From: JAIBJN01 sp963775625
GTDB taxonomy: Bacteria > Actinomycetota > Thermoleophilia > Gaiellales > Gaiellaceae
Direction of reading: 5' to 3'
Assembly: GCA_963775625.1 (NCBI GenBank)
Contig: CAVZJM010000006.1
Span: 62,001 to 126,000, forward strand
DNA: 64,000 nucleotides
Position numbers and translations under genes: made by a program
Shown: in pieces, positions 23,717 through 34,949 of the stretch
How the letters are laid out: every line of letters begins with the position of its first letter
Position numbering within the stretch: position 1 is the stretch's first letter
The notes under the pieces: model-generated
What the model was told of the DNA's origin: nothing
The model's database searches: none
The model's input: only the letters and a program-made list of their open reading frames with translations

Positions 23717-24628
23717 GTACTTCAGGCCCGAGTCGACGTTCAGCGTCGCCACGCGTGCCTCCGGCCCGAGACGCTCGGCGAGCTCGAGGGCGACGACGAT
23801 GTTCGCCCCGGTCGAGGGCCCGCAGAGCAGTCCTTCGACCCGGGCGGCGCGCTCGGCCATCGCGAAGGCATCGGCCTCCGGGACCGCAAAGACCTCGTCG
23901 AAGTCCTCGCGTGCCAGCAGCGGCGGCCAGAACCCGACGCCGCCGCCCTCGATGTGGTGCGCGCCGGAGCGGCCCTCGGAGATCGCCGGCGACTCGGCCG
24001 GCTCGACCACCGCCCGGTGGACGTCCGGAATCGCCCGCCGGAGCGCGCGGCTCGCCCCGAGGAAGCAGCCGGCGGTGCCCACGTAGCTGCAGAAGGCGTC
24101 GATCCGGCCGTCGAGCTGCTCCGCCAGCTCGACCCCCAGCTCCTGGTAGCCGGCGATCATGTCCTCGTTCCGGAACTGGTCGGTGGCGTAGCCGTCGATC
24201 TCCTCGACGACCTCCGCTGCCCGCTCGATCATCCGCGGGATCAGATCGGGGGTGATGCCCTCGGGGCTGGGAAGGACGTCGAGCTCGGCGCCGAAGGCCC
24301 GCATCGTCTGCAGCTTCTCCGGGGAGAACGCGTCCGAGGTGACGATCCGGAGCGGGTAGCCCTTGACGGCGCAGACGAAGGCGAGCGAGGAGCCGGTGCT
24401 TCCGCCGGTGTACTCGACCACCGTCTGGCCAGGCATGAGGCGTCCCGCCCGCTCGGCCCCCTCGATCATCGCCAGAGCCATCCGATCCTTGTACGAGCCG
24501 GTCGGGTTGGCGGACTCGAGCTTGAGCCAGACCTCGCCGCTTCCCGGACCGGCCAGGCGCTCGAGGCGCACGACCGGCGTCCGGCCGATCGCACCGAGCA
24601 GCGCCGGGCGCGCGTCGGTTGCATCCAT
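23690..24628 (-). CDS. PLP-dependent cysteine synthase family enzyme
   Basis: 312 residues from the ATG at 24628. The PLP lysine lies in NPTGSYKDRMA near residue 40. EYTGGSTGSSLAFVCAVKGY and the C-terminal CGPSTGANIVVALEL are family motifs. Members make cysteine from O-acetylserine or split cystathionine; the GSYKD variant of the usual GSvKD leaves the exact substrate open. A TACGGT box 8 bases upstream suggests a leaderless message, divergent from RNase J. Confidence 0.88.
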   Translation of the reverse strand: MDATDARPALLGAIGRTPVVRLERLAGPGSGEVWLKLESANPTGSYKDRMALAMIEGAERAGRLMPGQTVVEYTGGSTGSSLAFVCAVKGYPLRIVTSDAFSPEKLQTMRAFGAELDVLPSPEGITPDLIPRMIERAAEVVEEIDGYATDQFRNEDMIAGYQELGVELAEQLDGRIDAFCSYVGTAGCFLGASRALRRAIPDVHRAVVEPAESPAISEGRSGAHHIEGGGVGFWPPLLAREDFDEVFAVPEADAFAMAERAARVEGLLCGPSTGANIVVALELAERLGPEARVATLNVDSGLKYLARGLELH

Positions 24629-24665
24629 GCCGGCAAACCGTAGCGAACCAGGCCGCGCCCGGAAG

Positions 24666-24671
24666 TACACT
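24666..24671 (+). promoter_or_regulatory. Putative -10 box for the RNase J gene
   Basis: TACACT lies 7 bases before the ATG at 24679 with no ribosome-binding site. This supports the ATG at 24679 over the upstream frame opening at 24619. Confidence 0.5.
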
Positions 24672-24678
24672 TCCGCGG

Positions 24679-26334
24679 ATGTCCGGGAGCACTCGCATCA
24701 TTCCGCTCGGCGGCCTCGGCGAGGTGGGTAAGAACATGACCGTCGTCGAGTGCGACGAGGGCATCGTCGTCATCGACTCCGGTCTCTCGTTCCCCCGCGA
24801 CGAGCATCTCGGCGTCGACCTCGTCCTCCCGGACTTCGAGTACCTGCGCGAGCGGCAGGACGAGATCCGCGCCGTCGTCCTCACCCACGGGCACGAGGAC
24901 CACGTCGGCGCGCTTCCCTACCTTCTGCGCGAGGTCGAGGTCCCCGAGGTCTGGGCGACCCGGCTCACCCTCGGGCTCGTGAAGTCGAAGCTCGACGAGC
25001 ACGGTCTCCTGCGCAGCGCCGAGCTGGTCGAGATCGAGCCCGAGAAGGGCGCCGTCCCGCTCGGGCCGTACCAGGCCGAGTTCATCCGCATGGCGCACTC
25101 GATCCCGGACGCGGTGGCGGTCGCGCTGGAGACGCCCGGCGGCCTGCTCGTGGCGACCGGCGACTACAAGATCGATCACACCCCCGTGGACGGCTTCCGC
25201 ACCGACCTGGGCAAGCTCGCCGAGCTCGGGAACCGCGGCGTCGACCTGCTGCTCGGCGACTCGACGAATGCCGAGCGACCCGGCGTGACCGAGTCCGAAC
25301 GGACGGTGGGCGAGGTCTTCCGCCACCTGATCCCGCAGCGGGAGGGTCGCATCCTCATCGCCTCCTTCGCCTCCAACATCCACCGCGTGCAGCAGGCGAT
25401 CGACGTCGCCGCCGAGTCCGGGCGCAAGGTGTGCCTGATCGGCCGCTCGCTGCGGAAGAACGTGAACATCGCCCGCAACCTCGGCTACCTCGACGTGCGC
25501 GACGACGTGCTCGTCAAGCCCGACGAGCTCGACCTGCTCCGCCCGGAGGAAACGATGATCCTCTGCACCGGCAGCCAGGGCGAGCCGATGTCGGCTCTCA
25601 CTCGCATGGCGTACCACGACCACGCGAACGTGTCCATCGATGAGGGCGACACCGTCATCATCTCCGCCAAGCCGGTGCCGGGGAACGAGCTGCGCGTCCA
25701 CGACACGATCAACCGGCTCGCCAAGTCGGGCGCGGAGGTCCTCCATCAGGAGATCGCCCCCGTGCACGTCTCCGGGCACGGGAACGCCGAAGAGATCCGC
25801 ACGATCATCGCCCTGCTCAGGCCGCACAACGTCATGCCCGTGCACGGCGAGTTCCGCATGCTGGCGGCACAGGCGCGTCTCGCGCGGGACGCGGGGGTCC
25901 CGGCCGACCGGATCGTCCTGGCGGAGAACGGCTCCGTCGTCGAGCTGCGAAGCGGCATCGCCCGGCTCACCGACCAGCTCGACGTCGGCAGCACGTTCGT
26001 CGACGGGCTGGGAGTCGGGGACGTCCAGGACGTCGCCCTCCGCGACCGCCGCCACCTCTCCGAGGACGGCGTCCTCATCGTCGTCGCCACGGTGGGCGCG
26101 CGCAACGGCGCCGAGATCGCCCCGCCCGAGGTCATCTCGCGCGGCTTCGCCGAGACCGACTCGCTGCTCGAGGAGGCGAAGGCCGAAGCCGGGCGGACGG
26201 TCGAGGAGTGCCTGCGACAGGACGTGCGGGAGCTGAAGCTGCTCCAGGAGCACATCCACGACAACGTGGGCAAGCTCGTCGCCGAGCGCACCGGCCGCCG
26301 GCCGATGATCCTCCCGGTCGTCGTCGAGGTCTAG
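24679..26334 (+). CDS. rnj: Ribonuclease J
   Basis: 551 residues. The metallo-beta-lactamase core has the zinc motif HGHEDHVGALPY near residue 75. The beta-CASP domain contains LLGDSTNAERPGVTESE, CTGSQGEPMSALTRMA and HVSGHGNAEEI, and a C-terminal domain follows. RNase J has 5'-exo- and endonuclease activity and partners with RNase Y, whose gene is also in this window, in mRNA turnover and rRNA maturation. Confidence 0.95.
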   Translation: MSGSTRIIPLGGLGEVGKNMTVVECDEGIVVIDSGLSFPRDEHLGVDLVLPDFEYLRERQDEIRAVVLTHGHEDHVGALPYLLREVEVPEVWATRLTLGLVKSKLDEHGLLRSAELVEIEPEKGAVPLGPYQAEFIRMAHSIPDAVAVALETPGGLLVATGDYKIDHTPVDGFRTDLGKLAELGNRGVDLLLGDSTNAERPGVTESERTVGEVFRHLIPQREGRILIASFASNIHRVQQAIDVAAESGRKVCLIGRSLRKNVNIARNLGYLDVRDDVLVKPDELDLLRPEETMILCTGSQGEPMSALTRMAYHDHANVSIDEGDTVIISAKPVPGNELRVHDTINRLAKSGAEVLHQEIAPVHVSGHGNAEEIRTIIALLRPHNVMPVHGEFRMLAAQARLARDAGVPADRIVLAENGSVVELRSGIARLTDQLDVGSTFVDGLGVGDVQDVALRDRRHLSEDGVLIVVATVGARNGAEIAPPEVISRGFAETDSLLEEAKAEAGRTVEECLRQDVRELKLLQEHIHDNVGKLVAERTGRRPMILPVVVEV

Positions 26335-26338
26335 CTTC

Positions 26339-27400
26339 TCAACCGTCGCCCCAGCGGAACCCGGTCGGGCTCGGCTGCGGCTCGAGCGGGCTCGTCGGCA
26401 GCCCGGGCGGCGGGTCGAGGCGGTGGATGTTGAACGCCGCGGGGGCGACGTCGTTCGGCGTCGACGGATGGAAGAGCGAGGCCAGGTGCTGGATCTGGCC
26501 ACGACCCGGCCCCAGCTCCCACTGGCCGCCGCCGTAGATGGCGATCCCATGTTCCGCGCAGTGGTCGTAGCCGTCGAAGAGCCGCTGGACGCTGCCGAAG
26601 CGCGACGGCTTGAAGTTGATCGTCCTGGGAGGGAAGGGGAGGCCGGTGATGTCCGCGACCGAGTGGATGGGCGCGTCCCAGGTGATGCGGTCGCGGTACG
26701 GCTCGAGGACGGGCCCGGTCCCGTCGTTCAGGTCGGGATCCTCGATCCACGCGGCCGGGAACCCTTCGGCGACCATGCGGTAGAGCCCGGGGTCGCCGAC
26801 CTGGTCGACGGGCGTGCCCTTGTAGGCACCCTTGAGGTCGACGGTGTCGACGGCGCCCGTCTCGCCCAGAGCGGCGACGAGCGTCTCGTCCCACTCGTCG
26901 GTCGGGTCGAGCTTGAAGCGGAGACTCGGGTAGCGCTCGAGCAGGAGCGGGACCGGGTGTGGGGCAGGGGGACTCTCGATCCGCAGCGAGACGACGAAGG
27001 TGACCGGCTGTGGCTCGCGGCCTACCGCCTCCGCGAGGGAAAGGCCCGCCTGCCGCAGCGCCAGGTCGAGAGCGGCGCTCTCGTAGGCCCACCGCCGGTA
27101 GTCGAGGAATGCATGCATCCCCGGCTCGGAGGGGAAGAGCGCGAGCCCGCCGAGGAGCTGCGAGAAGCTGTCCAGCGTGTGGCTCCCCGCAAGCGGGAGA
27201 GTCGGGCCGGTCGCCTGCAGCGCGAGCTGGTCCTCGCCGGAGTAGGTGACGTCCTCGCCGACACCTTCCTGGCCGCCGCCTTCCAGATGGATCACCGTCG
27301 TGAGGCGCGTGAAGTCGTGCGAGGCCTGCACCTCGAGGGGCTCGAGCCGGTACGACTCGATCTCGAGCGGCAGGTCGCAGACGCTGTCGTAGGTCGCCAT
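26339..27400 (-). CDS. Enolase-superfamily enzyme
   Basis: 353 residues. The barrel motifs are present but unusual: RFKLDPTDEWD, VDLKGAYKG, WIEDPDL and ITWDAPIHS supply the probable acidic metal ligands, and INFKPSRFGS the second-side lysine region. Family members are racemases, cycloisomerases and dehydratases such as muconate cycloisomerase. The substrate cannot be read from the sequence. It is convergent to RNase J and divergent from the next gene. Confidence 0.75.
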   Translation of the reverse strand: MATYDSVCDLPLEIESYRLEPLEVQASHDFTRLTTVIHLEGGGQEGVGEDVTYSGEDQLALQATGPTLPLAGSHTLDSFSQLLGGLALFPSEPGMHAFLDYRRWAYESAALDLALRQAGLSLAEAVGREPQPVTFVVSLRIESPPAPHPVPLLLERYPSLRFKLDPTDEWDETLVAALGETGAVDTVDLKGAYKGTPVDQVGDPGLYRMVAEGFPAAWIEDPDLNDGTGPVLEPYRDRITWDAPIHSVADITGLPFPPRTINFKPSRFGSVQRLFDGYDHCAEHGIAIYGGGQWELGPGRGQIQHLASLFHPSTPNDVAPAAFNIHRLDPPPGLPTSPLEPQPSPTGFRWGDG

Positions 27401-27449
27401 CCCCCGGGAACGGTACGTGTTCGGTCCCAGTTGGTGTACTAGTTAGAGG

Positions 27450-28001
27450 GTGACCGAGACCAATCGCAGCGGCTGGCGGGAGCTGATGGGCTCCTACGGC
27501 GTGAGCGACGCGACGACGGCCCGCCTGATCCGCTCGCTGACGGCGAGCGAGGTGGCGGGGCTCGCCTTCTGCCGGCTGCTGGAACGCTGGGCCCGTGGTG
27601 AGCCCGAGCCCTGCACTCCCGAGGGGCGCCAGGCGGCCCTCCGCCGCGCCGCCGAGCGAGCCGAGACCGCCCTGGCAGGACTGGAGCAGCCGCTCGGCCG
27701 CTACCTGCTCGAGCTGGAGCCGCAGGGAGCCGAGGGCCGCTCCTGGTACGGCGAGCCCGGGCCCGGAGAGGTCGTCACCTGGGATGCCGTCCTCAAGCGG
27801 GCCGGCGTCGTCGCGGCGCCACACCGGGTGGCCCACGCGTATCTCGAGCTGGCCGTGCTCGTACGGGCGCTCGAGGGCCTCGCCGACTCGGCGAGGATCG
27901 AGTCGGCGCCGAACCGCGACTCCCTCTGGGCCGGCCTCTTCGACCTGCGCGAGAACCTGCTCGACGGCGCCCTCGACGACCTGCGCGCGCTTGCCGCCTA
28001 G
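27450..28001 (+). CDS. Hypothetical protein
   Basis: 183 residues, not recognised. It is mostly helical, soluble and rich in Ala, Leu and Arg, with GRSWYGEPGPGEVVTWDAVL in the middle. It has no signal peptide or known motif. It starts with GTG close to the divergent enolase-superfamily gene and ends 3 bases before ribokinase, so it may be the first gene of the ribokinase-nucleosidase operon. Confidence 0.65.
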   Translation: MTETNRSGWRELMGSYGVSDATTARLIRSLTASEVAGLAFCRLLERWARGEPEPCTPEGRQAALRRAAERAETALAGLEQPLGRYLLELEPQGAEGRSWYGEPGPGEVVTWDAVLKRAGVVAAPHRVAHAYLELAVLVRALEGLADSARIESAPNRDSLWAGLFDLRENLLDGALDDLRALAA

Positions 28002-28004
28002 GTA

Positions 28005-28844
28005 GTGCCGAGCGTCTGCGTCGTCGGGTCGATCAACCTCGACCTCGTCGCCGCGGTTCCTCGACTTCCGAGACCGGGGGAGACGCTCACCGGCGCCGAG
28101 CTCGACTACGTCCCGGGTGGGAAGGGCGCGAACCAGGCGGTCGCTGCGGCGCTGCTCGGAGCCGACGTCCGCTTCGTCGGCGCCGTCGGAGACGACGACT
28201 TCGGGCGCCGGGCGGTGACCGAGCTGCAGGCCGCCGGCGTCGACCTTTCGGCCCTTCAGACCGCCGACGCGCCCACCGGGATCGCGCTCATCCTCGTCGA
28301 CGAGGCCGGCGAGAACCAGATCGTCGTCGTTCCGGGCGCCAACCACGCGCTCGCACCGGCCGCGATCGACGTGGGGGAGCCCGACGCGCTCATCTCCCAG
28401 CTCGAGGTCGTGGACGACGCGATCCAGGCGGCGATCGGGCAGTCGGATGCGTTCTTCTGCCTCAACGCGGCTCCGGCGCGTCCAGTCTCCGCAGCCATCC
28501 TCGAGCGGGCCGACCTGATCGTCGCCAACTCGCTCGAGCTGGAGGCGCTCGGGTCGAGCCCGATGGGGGCGCTCTTCGCGCTCACGCTCGGGGCCGAGGG
28601 CGCGCTGCTCCTCGAGGACGGCGTCGAGGTGACCCGCGCGACGCCGCCCACGGTCGAGGCGGTAGACGGCACGGCCGCGGGCGACGCCTTCACCGCCTGC
28701 CTCGTCGTCTCCCTGCTCGAGGGCCGCGATCGCGAGGAGGCGCTCCGCCGCGCCTGTGCCGCCGGGGCGATCGCCGCGTCCAGGCCGGGCGCGCAGCCGT
28801 CGCTGCCCACCGCTGCCGAGGTCGACGCGATACTGGCCGGGTGA
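28005..28844 (+). CDS. PfkB family kinase, ribokinase-like
   Basis: 279 residues. The sequence holds GSINLDLVAAVPRLPRPGET at the N-terminus, VPGGKGANQAVAAALLGADV, and the catalytic motif DGTAAGDAFTACLV near residue 225. Ribokinases phosphorylate ribose at C5. The downstream nucleoside hydrolase overlaps by 4 bp, so the enzyme is probably fed with ribose from nucleosides. Confidence 0.9.
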   Translation: MPSVCVVGSINLDLVAAVPRLPRPGETLTGAELDYVPGGKGANQAVAAALLGADVRFVGAVGDDDFGRRAVTELQAAGVDLSALQTADAPTGIALILVDEAGENQIVVVPGANHALAPAAIDVGEPDALISQLEVVDDAIQAAIGQSDAFFCLNAAPARPVSAAILERADLIVANSLELEALGSSPMGALFALTLGAEGALLLEDGVEVTRATPPTVEAVDGTAAGDAFTACLVVSLLEGRDREEALRRACAAGAIAASRPGAQPSLPTAAEVDAILAG

Positions 28845-29773
28845 ACGACCCGACACCGATCCTGCTCGACTGCGATCCCGGCCACGACGACGCGATCGCG
28901 CTCCTGCTCGCGCTTGCCAGCCCGGAGCTCGAGCTCCTCGGCGTCACGACCGTCGCAGGCAACCAGACGCTCGAGAAGACGACGGCGAACGCGCTCCGCG
29001 TCCTCGAGCTCGCGGGCAGGGGCGACGTGCCCGTCGCGGCGGGCGCCGACCGGCCGCTCGCCCGGGAGCTCTTCACGGCCGCGTATGTCCACGGCGAGTC
29101 CGGTCTCGACGGCCCCGCGCTCCCCGAACCGCAGGGAGCACCGGTCGACCAGCACGCCGTCGACTTCCTCGCCGAGCGCATCCTCGGCTGCGACCGGCCC
29201 GTCACCCTCGTCCCGGTCGGGCCGCTCACGAACGTCGCCCTCCTCCTGGCCCGCCACCCCGAGGCGGCCGAGAACGTCGAGCGCATCGTGCTCATGGGCG
29301 GCGCGATCGCCGAGGGGAACGTGACGCCCGCGGCCGAGTTCAACGTCTACGTCGACCCGGAGGCGGCCTGGCGCGTCTTCCGGAGCGGCGTGCCACTGAC
29401 CATGATCGGGCTCGACGTCACCCACAGGGCGCTCATGGCACTCTCCCACGTCGAGCGCCTCCGCGCATCCGGCAAGGTCGGACGGTGCGTGGCCGAGCTC
29501 CACGACTTCTTCGTCCAGTACCACGAGCGCACGTACGCAACGGATGGGGCGCCCATCCACGACGCGGTGGCGGTCGCCCAGGTGCTGCGGCCCGGGATCG
29601 TGGAGACGCTGCACCGCCATGTGGACGTGGACTGCGAGTCGCAGCTCTGCCGCGGGCGGACGGTCGTCGACCTCTGGCGCCGGACCGGAAAGGAGCCGAA
29701 CGCGGACGTCGGCGTCGACATCGACGCGGACGCCTTTCTCGATCTCCTCTGCGAGCGCGTCGCCTCCCTGTAG
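28841..29773 (+). CDS. Inosine/uridine-preferring nucleoside hydrolase
   Basis: 310 residues. The calcium-binding motif is LLDCDPGHDDAIALLLAL near residue 10. VPVGPLTNVALLL and MGGAIAEGNVTPAAEFNVY follow, as in the family. It splits nucleosides to base plus ribose. It is coupled to ribokinase, and a nucleoside-type ABC importer follows ftsK, giving a coherent salvage set. Confidence 0.92.
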   Translation: MNDPTPILLDCDPGHDDAIALLLALASPELELLGVTTVAGNQTLEKTTANALRVLELAGRGDVPVAAGADRPLARELFTAAYVHGESGLDGPALPEPQGAPVDQHAVDFLAERILGCDRPVTLVPVGPLTNVALLLARHPEAAENVERIVLMGGAIAEGNVTPAAEFNVYVDPEAAWRVFRSGVPLTMIGLDVTHRALMALSHVERLRASGKVGRCVAELHDFFVQYHERTYATDGAPIHDAVAVAQVLRPGIVETLHRHVDVDCESQLCRGRTVVDLWRRTGKEPNADVGVDIDADAFLDLLCERVASL

Positions 29774-29812
29774 CCACCCGGTCCCCATACCGTCACGAGC
29801 GCCGGCGGGTGT

Positions 29813-29904
29813 TTGTGTTTCACCGGCACAAGCCCCTCGTTGGTCTCGCAACGCCGGTGACCGCCGGGGGGCATGTCCCGAGGGCTTGTGCGCGTGGAAC
29901 ACAA
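29813..29904. repeat. Long hairpin, probable variant of the repeat family
   Basis: The arms 29813-29839 and 29879-29904 are complementary with a few mismatches (TTGTGTT...CACAAGCCC against GGGCTTGTG...AACACAA). The centre contains GCCGGGGGGCATG, near the GCCAGGCGGCATG of copy D. It lies 39 bases after the nucleoside hydrolase stop. The remaining bases up to 29961 show no gene. Confidence 0.55.
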
Positions 29905-29961
29905 GGGCCTCTCGAGCGCGGTTGCAGGAGCGGACAGAGGCGCCGCGAAACAGGCCTCAGC

Positions 29962-32199
29962 ATGGCGCCGAAGAAGCGTCCGTCTCGGGTTCGCCCGAAG
30001 TCGCCTGCCCGCGTGCGCAAGCACAAGCGTGCGCGACGCGAGAGGGCCCGCGGGAACCGCGAGCTCCTCGGCCTCGGCCTGCTCGCCGTCGGCCTCTTTC
30101 TCGCGTTCGTCACCTGGCTCGAGGGCAACGGGGGCATCGTCGGCACGACGATCGCCGACTGGCTCGACGCGCTCTTCGGCACCGCGCGGATCGGCGTCCC
30201 GATCGTCTTCCTCGTGCTCGGCGCGCTCATGATCGCCGGAGCCTCGCTCGTGAACGTCCGACCGTTCCGCACCGGCCTCGTGCTCGTCTGCGTCGGCGCG
30301 CTGATCCTGCTCGGCGCGGAGCAGGGCGGCGCTTTCGGCACGGCCTCCGATGCCGTCTTCGGCCGCCTGGTCGGCGGCACCGGAACCTTCATCCTCGGGC
30401 TCTTCCTCGTCTGGGGCGGGGCGCTCCTCCTCACGGGCGCCTCTCTCGGCGCCCTGCTGCACCGCTCCGCCCACCTCGCCCGTGACACCGCCGGCGCCGC
30501 GCGCCGCACCGTCACGTCCGTCCGGGCCCCGTCCCGCGACGACCTGCCCTGGGGTCAGACCCTCGACCAGGTCCCGAACGGCCAGGGGAGGCAGCGGCCG
30601 CCGGTCGACGGGGAGGAGGCCTACCCGGACGTGGTCGGAGACGCGCCTCCGCACCAGCCGGTGCTGGTCGACCAGCTCGCGCCCGTGGAGTCGGAGCTCG
30701 CGCTCGAGACCGACGACGTCCCGGAGCCGCCGAGCCTGTTCGACCCGGAGACGAGCGAGCACCACGACTACCGCCTCCCGGACGCCGGCGTCCTGCGCCG
30801 GTCTCGGCCCCACGAGGGACAGCCCGGCAAAGCGGCGGAGCGCACCGCCGAGGCTCTGCTCCAGGCGCTCGGCCACTTCGGCATCGACGCCACGCTCGTG
30901 GGCCAGGTCGTCGGGCCCCGGGTGACGCGCTACGAGCTCCAGCTCGCGCCGGGGACGAAGGTCGGGAAGGTCGCCGCCCTCAAGGACGACCTCGCCTACG
31001 CCCTGGCGACGACCGAGATCCGCATCCTCGCGCCCATCCCCGGCAAGCAGGCGGTTGGCGTCGAGGTGCCGAACCTCTCCCCGAACATCGTCACCCTCGG
31101 GGACATCTTCGACGAGCTGCCGTCCAAGTCGAGCCCGCTCTCCGTCTGGCTGGGCAAGGACATCTCCGGCGCGTCGGTCAACGCCGACCTCGCCCGGATG
31201 CCGCACATCCTGATCGCCGGCACCACCGGCTCGGGGAAGTCCGGCTGCATCAACACGATGCTCTGCTCCATCCTCCTGCGGGCGACGCCCGACGAGGTGC
31301 GGATGATCCTCGTCGACCCCAAGCGCGTCGAGCTCGGCCTCTACGAGTCGATCCCGCACCTCCTGACGCCGGTCGTCTCGAGCCCGAAGCAGGCCTCCGC
31401 CGTCCTCGCGAACGTCCTCACCGAGATGGAGCGCCGCTACGAGCGCATGAGCCTGGCGCGGGCGCGCAACCTCCAGGAGCTGAACCGGGCCCAGCGCAAG
31501 CGCGGGGAGCCCGAGCTCCCGCACCTCCTCATCGTCATCGACGAGCTCGCCGACCTGATGATGGTCTCGCCGCAGGAGGTCGAGGACGCCGTCATCCGCC
31601 TGGCCCAGAAGTCCCGGGCGGTCGGCATCCACCTCGTCCTCGCCACGCAGCGGCCCTCAGTGGACGTGATCACGGGGATGATCAAGGCGAACGTCCCCTC
31701 GCGGATCGCCTTCGCCGTCTCGAGCCAGACCGACAGCCGCGTCATCCTCGACACGTCAGGCGCGGAGAGCCTCCTCGGGCAGGGGGACATGCTCTTCAAG
31801 CCGCTCGGCACGTCGCGCCTCCAGCGCGTCCAGGGCGCCTACGTCAGCGATGAGGAGATCGCTCTCATCGTCGAGCAGTGCCGGAGCCAGCGCCAGCAGG
31901 ATCTCGACGAGTCGCTGCTCGAGCCTCCGGAGAGCGCGCACGCCGCCGAGGGCGACGAGGACTTCGACCCGGACGAGGACCCGCTCCTCGACAAGGCGAT
32001 CGAGATCGTCGTGCAGACCCAGACGGCCTCGGTGTCGCTGCTCCAGCGCCGGCTTCGGGTCGGCTACACCCGCGCGGGCAGGCTCGTGGACATGCTCGAG
32101 CGGCGGGGGATCATCTCCGGGTACGAGGGCTCGAAGCCTCGCCGGGTGCTCGTGGGCGAAGGCGAGCTCGACCGGGTCTTCCAGGAAACCGGCGCCTAA
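29962..32199 (+). CDS. ftsK: FtsK/SpoIIIE DNA translocase
   Basis: 745 residues. A basic N-terminus is followed by about four membrane segments (residues 30-165), a Pro- and Glu-rich linker, then the alpha-beta motor with Walker A GTTGSGKSG near residue 420 and the Walker B region LIVIDELADLMM. The C-terminal winged-helix gamma domain reads SVSLLQRRLRVGYTRAGRLVDML and binds KOPS-like sites. The protein pumps DNA at the septum. The ATG follows the hairpin repeat. Confidence 0.95.
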   Translation: MAPKKRPSRVRPKSPARVRKHKRARRERARGNRELLGLGLLAVGLFLAFVTWLEGNGGIVGTTIADWLDALFGTARIGVPIVFLVLGALMIAGASLVNVRPFRTGLVLVCVGALILLGAEQGGAFGTASDAVFGRLVGGTGTFILGLFLVWGGALLLTGASLGALLHRSAHLARDTAGAARRTVTSVRAPSRDDLPWGQTLDQVPNGQGRQRPPVDGEEAYPDVVGDAPPHQPVLVDQLAPVESELALETDDVPEPPSLFDPETSEHHDYRLPDAGVLRRSRPHEGQPGKAAERTAEALLQALGHFGIDATLVGQVVGPRVTRYELQLAPGTKVGKVAALKDDLAYALATTEIRILAPIPGKQAVGVEVPNLSPNIVTLGDIFDELPSKSSPLSVWLGKDISGASVNADLARMPHILIAGTTGSGKSGCINTMLCSILLRATPDEVRMILVDPKRVELGLYESIPHLLTPVVSSPKQASAVLANVLTEMERRYERMSLARARNLQELNRAQRKRGEPELPHLLIVIDELADLMMVSPQEVEDAVIRLAQKSRAVGIHLVLATQRPSVDVITGMIKANVPSRIAFAVSSQTDSRVILDTSGAESLLGQGDMLFKPLGTSRLQRVQGAYVSDEEIALIVEQCRSQRQQDLDESLLEPPESAHAAEGDEDFDPDEDPLLDKAIEIVVQTQTASVSLLQRRLRVGYTRAGRLVDMLERRGIISGYEGSKPRRVLVGEGELDRVFQETGA

Positions 32200-32293
32200 C
32201 GACCTCCGTCCGCGGACGTCTCTAGAAAAGGAATCGCCGGAGGGGTAGCATCCTGCGACTCCACTCGACGGCATGGGCGAAAGAGGAGGTTCC

Positions 32294-33376
32294 GTGAACG
32301 CACGAAGAAAGCTTCCGTGGCTCCTGGTGCTGCTCGTCACGCTCGCACTCGCGCTCGTCGCAGCCGGCTGCGGCGGCGACGACGATGACGAGGCGGCGCC
32401 TGCAGCGACAGGAGAGACCGGGGCGCCGGCCGAGGACGTCATCAGCGTCGGCATGGTCAGCGACACCGGCGGTCTGGACGACCGCGGGTTCAACGAGTTC
32501 TCGATCAACGGCTTCGAGCGGGCTCAGAGCGAGCTCGGCGTCGAGGGCCGCGTCTACGTCTCCGAGTCCGGCGACGACTACCTGCCGAACCTGACGGCGG
32601 CGGTGGACGACGGGCACGACCTCGTGATCGCCATCGGCTTCCTCATCCAGCCGTCGGTAGCCGAAGTGGCAGCCGAGGCGACCGACGTCAACTTCGCAGG
32701 CGTCGACCAGTTCTTCGGCGAGGAGCCGGACTGCGGTGGCGACACCGGAGTGGTGTGCTCCCTCCCGAACGTTGTCGGCCTTCAGTTCCCCTCGGAAGAG
32801 GCGGGCTATCTGGCAGGCATCGTCGCGGCGAGCATGAGCGAGAGCGGGACGATCTCCACGGTGGGCGGCATCAAGATCCCCCCGGTGGACAACTGGATCG
32901 CCGGCTTCCGCCAGGGCGCCATGGACACCAACCCTGACATCAAGCTCCTGAACGCGTACTCGCAGGACTTCGTCGACGCGGCGAAGTGCAAGGAGATCGC
33001 GCTCGACCAGATCTCACAGGGCTCCGACGTCGTCTTCCAGGTGGCGGGGCTGTGCGGCCTCGGCGCCCTCGACGCCGCCTGCCAGGAAGGGGTCTACGCC
33101 ATCGGCGTGGACGCCGACCAGTCGTTCGCGGGCGACTGCATCCTCACGAGCGCGCTCAAGCCGCTCGAGCTGGCGGTCTTCGAGACGATCAAGTCGGCCC
33201 AGGAAGGGACGTTCGCGGGTGGTCAGAACGCCTTCTTCGGCATCCAGGACTACCCCGACGCCCAACTGCTCGCACCCTACTCGGCCGACGTCCCGCAGGA
33301 AGTTCAGGACGCGGTCGCGGCGGCCCAGGAGCAGCTGATCAGCGGCGAAATCGACCCGCCGTTCGAAGTCGAATAG
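32294..33376 (+). CDS. BMP family substrate-binding lipoprotein
   Basis: 360 residues. The lipobox LALVAAGCGG ends at a cysteine near residue 25, after a basic start and hydrophobic core, followed by an acidic linker. The binding domain has VGMVSDTGGLDDRGFNEFS typical of BMP/PnrA proteins that capture nucleosides. The GTG at 32294 was chosen for its perfect AGGAGG site. A TAGCAT hexamer at 32247-32252 could be the -10. It is the first gene of the importer operon. Confidence 0.93.
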   Translation: MNARRKLPWLLVLLVTLALALVAAGCGGDDDDEAAPAATGETGAPAEDVISVGMVSDTGGLDDRGFNEFSINGFERAQSELGVEGRVYVSESGDDYLPNLTAAVDDGHDLVIAIGFLIQPSVAEVAAEATDVNFAGVDQFFGEEPDCGGDTGVVCSLPNVVGLQFPSEEAGYLAGIVAASMSESGTISTVGGIKIPPVDNWIAGFRQGAMDTNPDIKLLNAYSQDFVDAAKCKEIALDQISQGSDVVFQVAGLCGLGALDAACQEGVYAIGVDADQSFAGDCILTSALKPLELAVFETIKSAQEGTFAGGQNAFFGIQDYPDAQLLAPYSADVPQEVQDAVAAAQEQLISGEIDPPFEVE

Positions 33377-33387
33377 CCAACCTCGAC

Positions 33388-33413
33388 GAGGGGCGGGCTC
33401 GGGCCCGCCCCTC
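33388..33413 (+). terminator. Hairpin between lipoprotein and ATPase genes
   Basis: An 11 bp perfect GC stem (33388-33398 with 33403-33413, four-base loop) follows the lipoprotein stop by 11 bases, without a T run. Partial stops or 3' end stabilisers here usually raise the amount of binding protein over the transporter subunits. Confidence 0.6.
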
Positions 33414-33425
33414 ACATCTTCGCCC

Positions 33426-34948
<1,523 letters not shown>

Positions 34949-34949
<1 letters not shown>

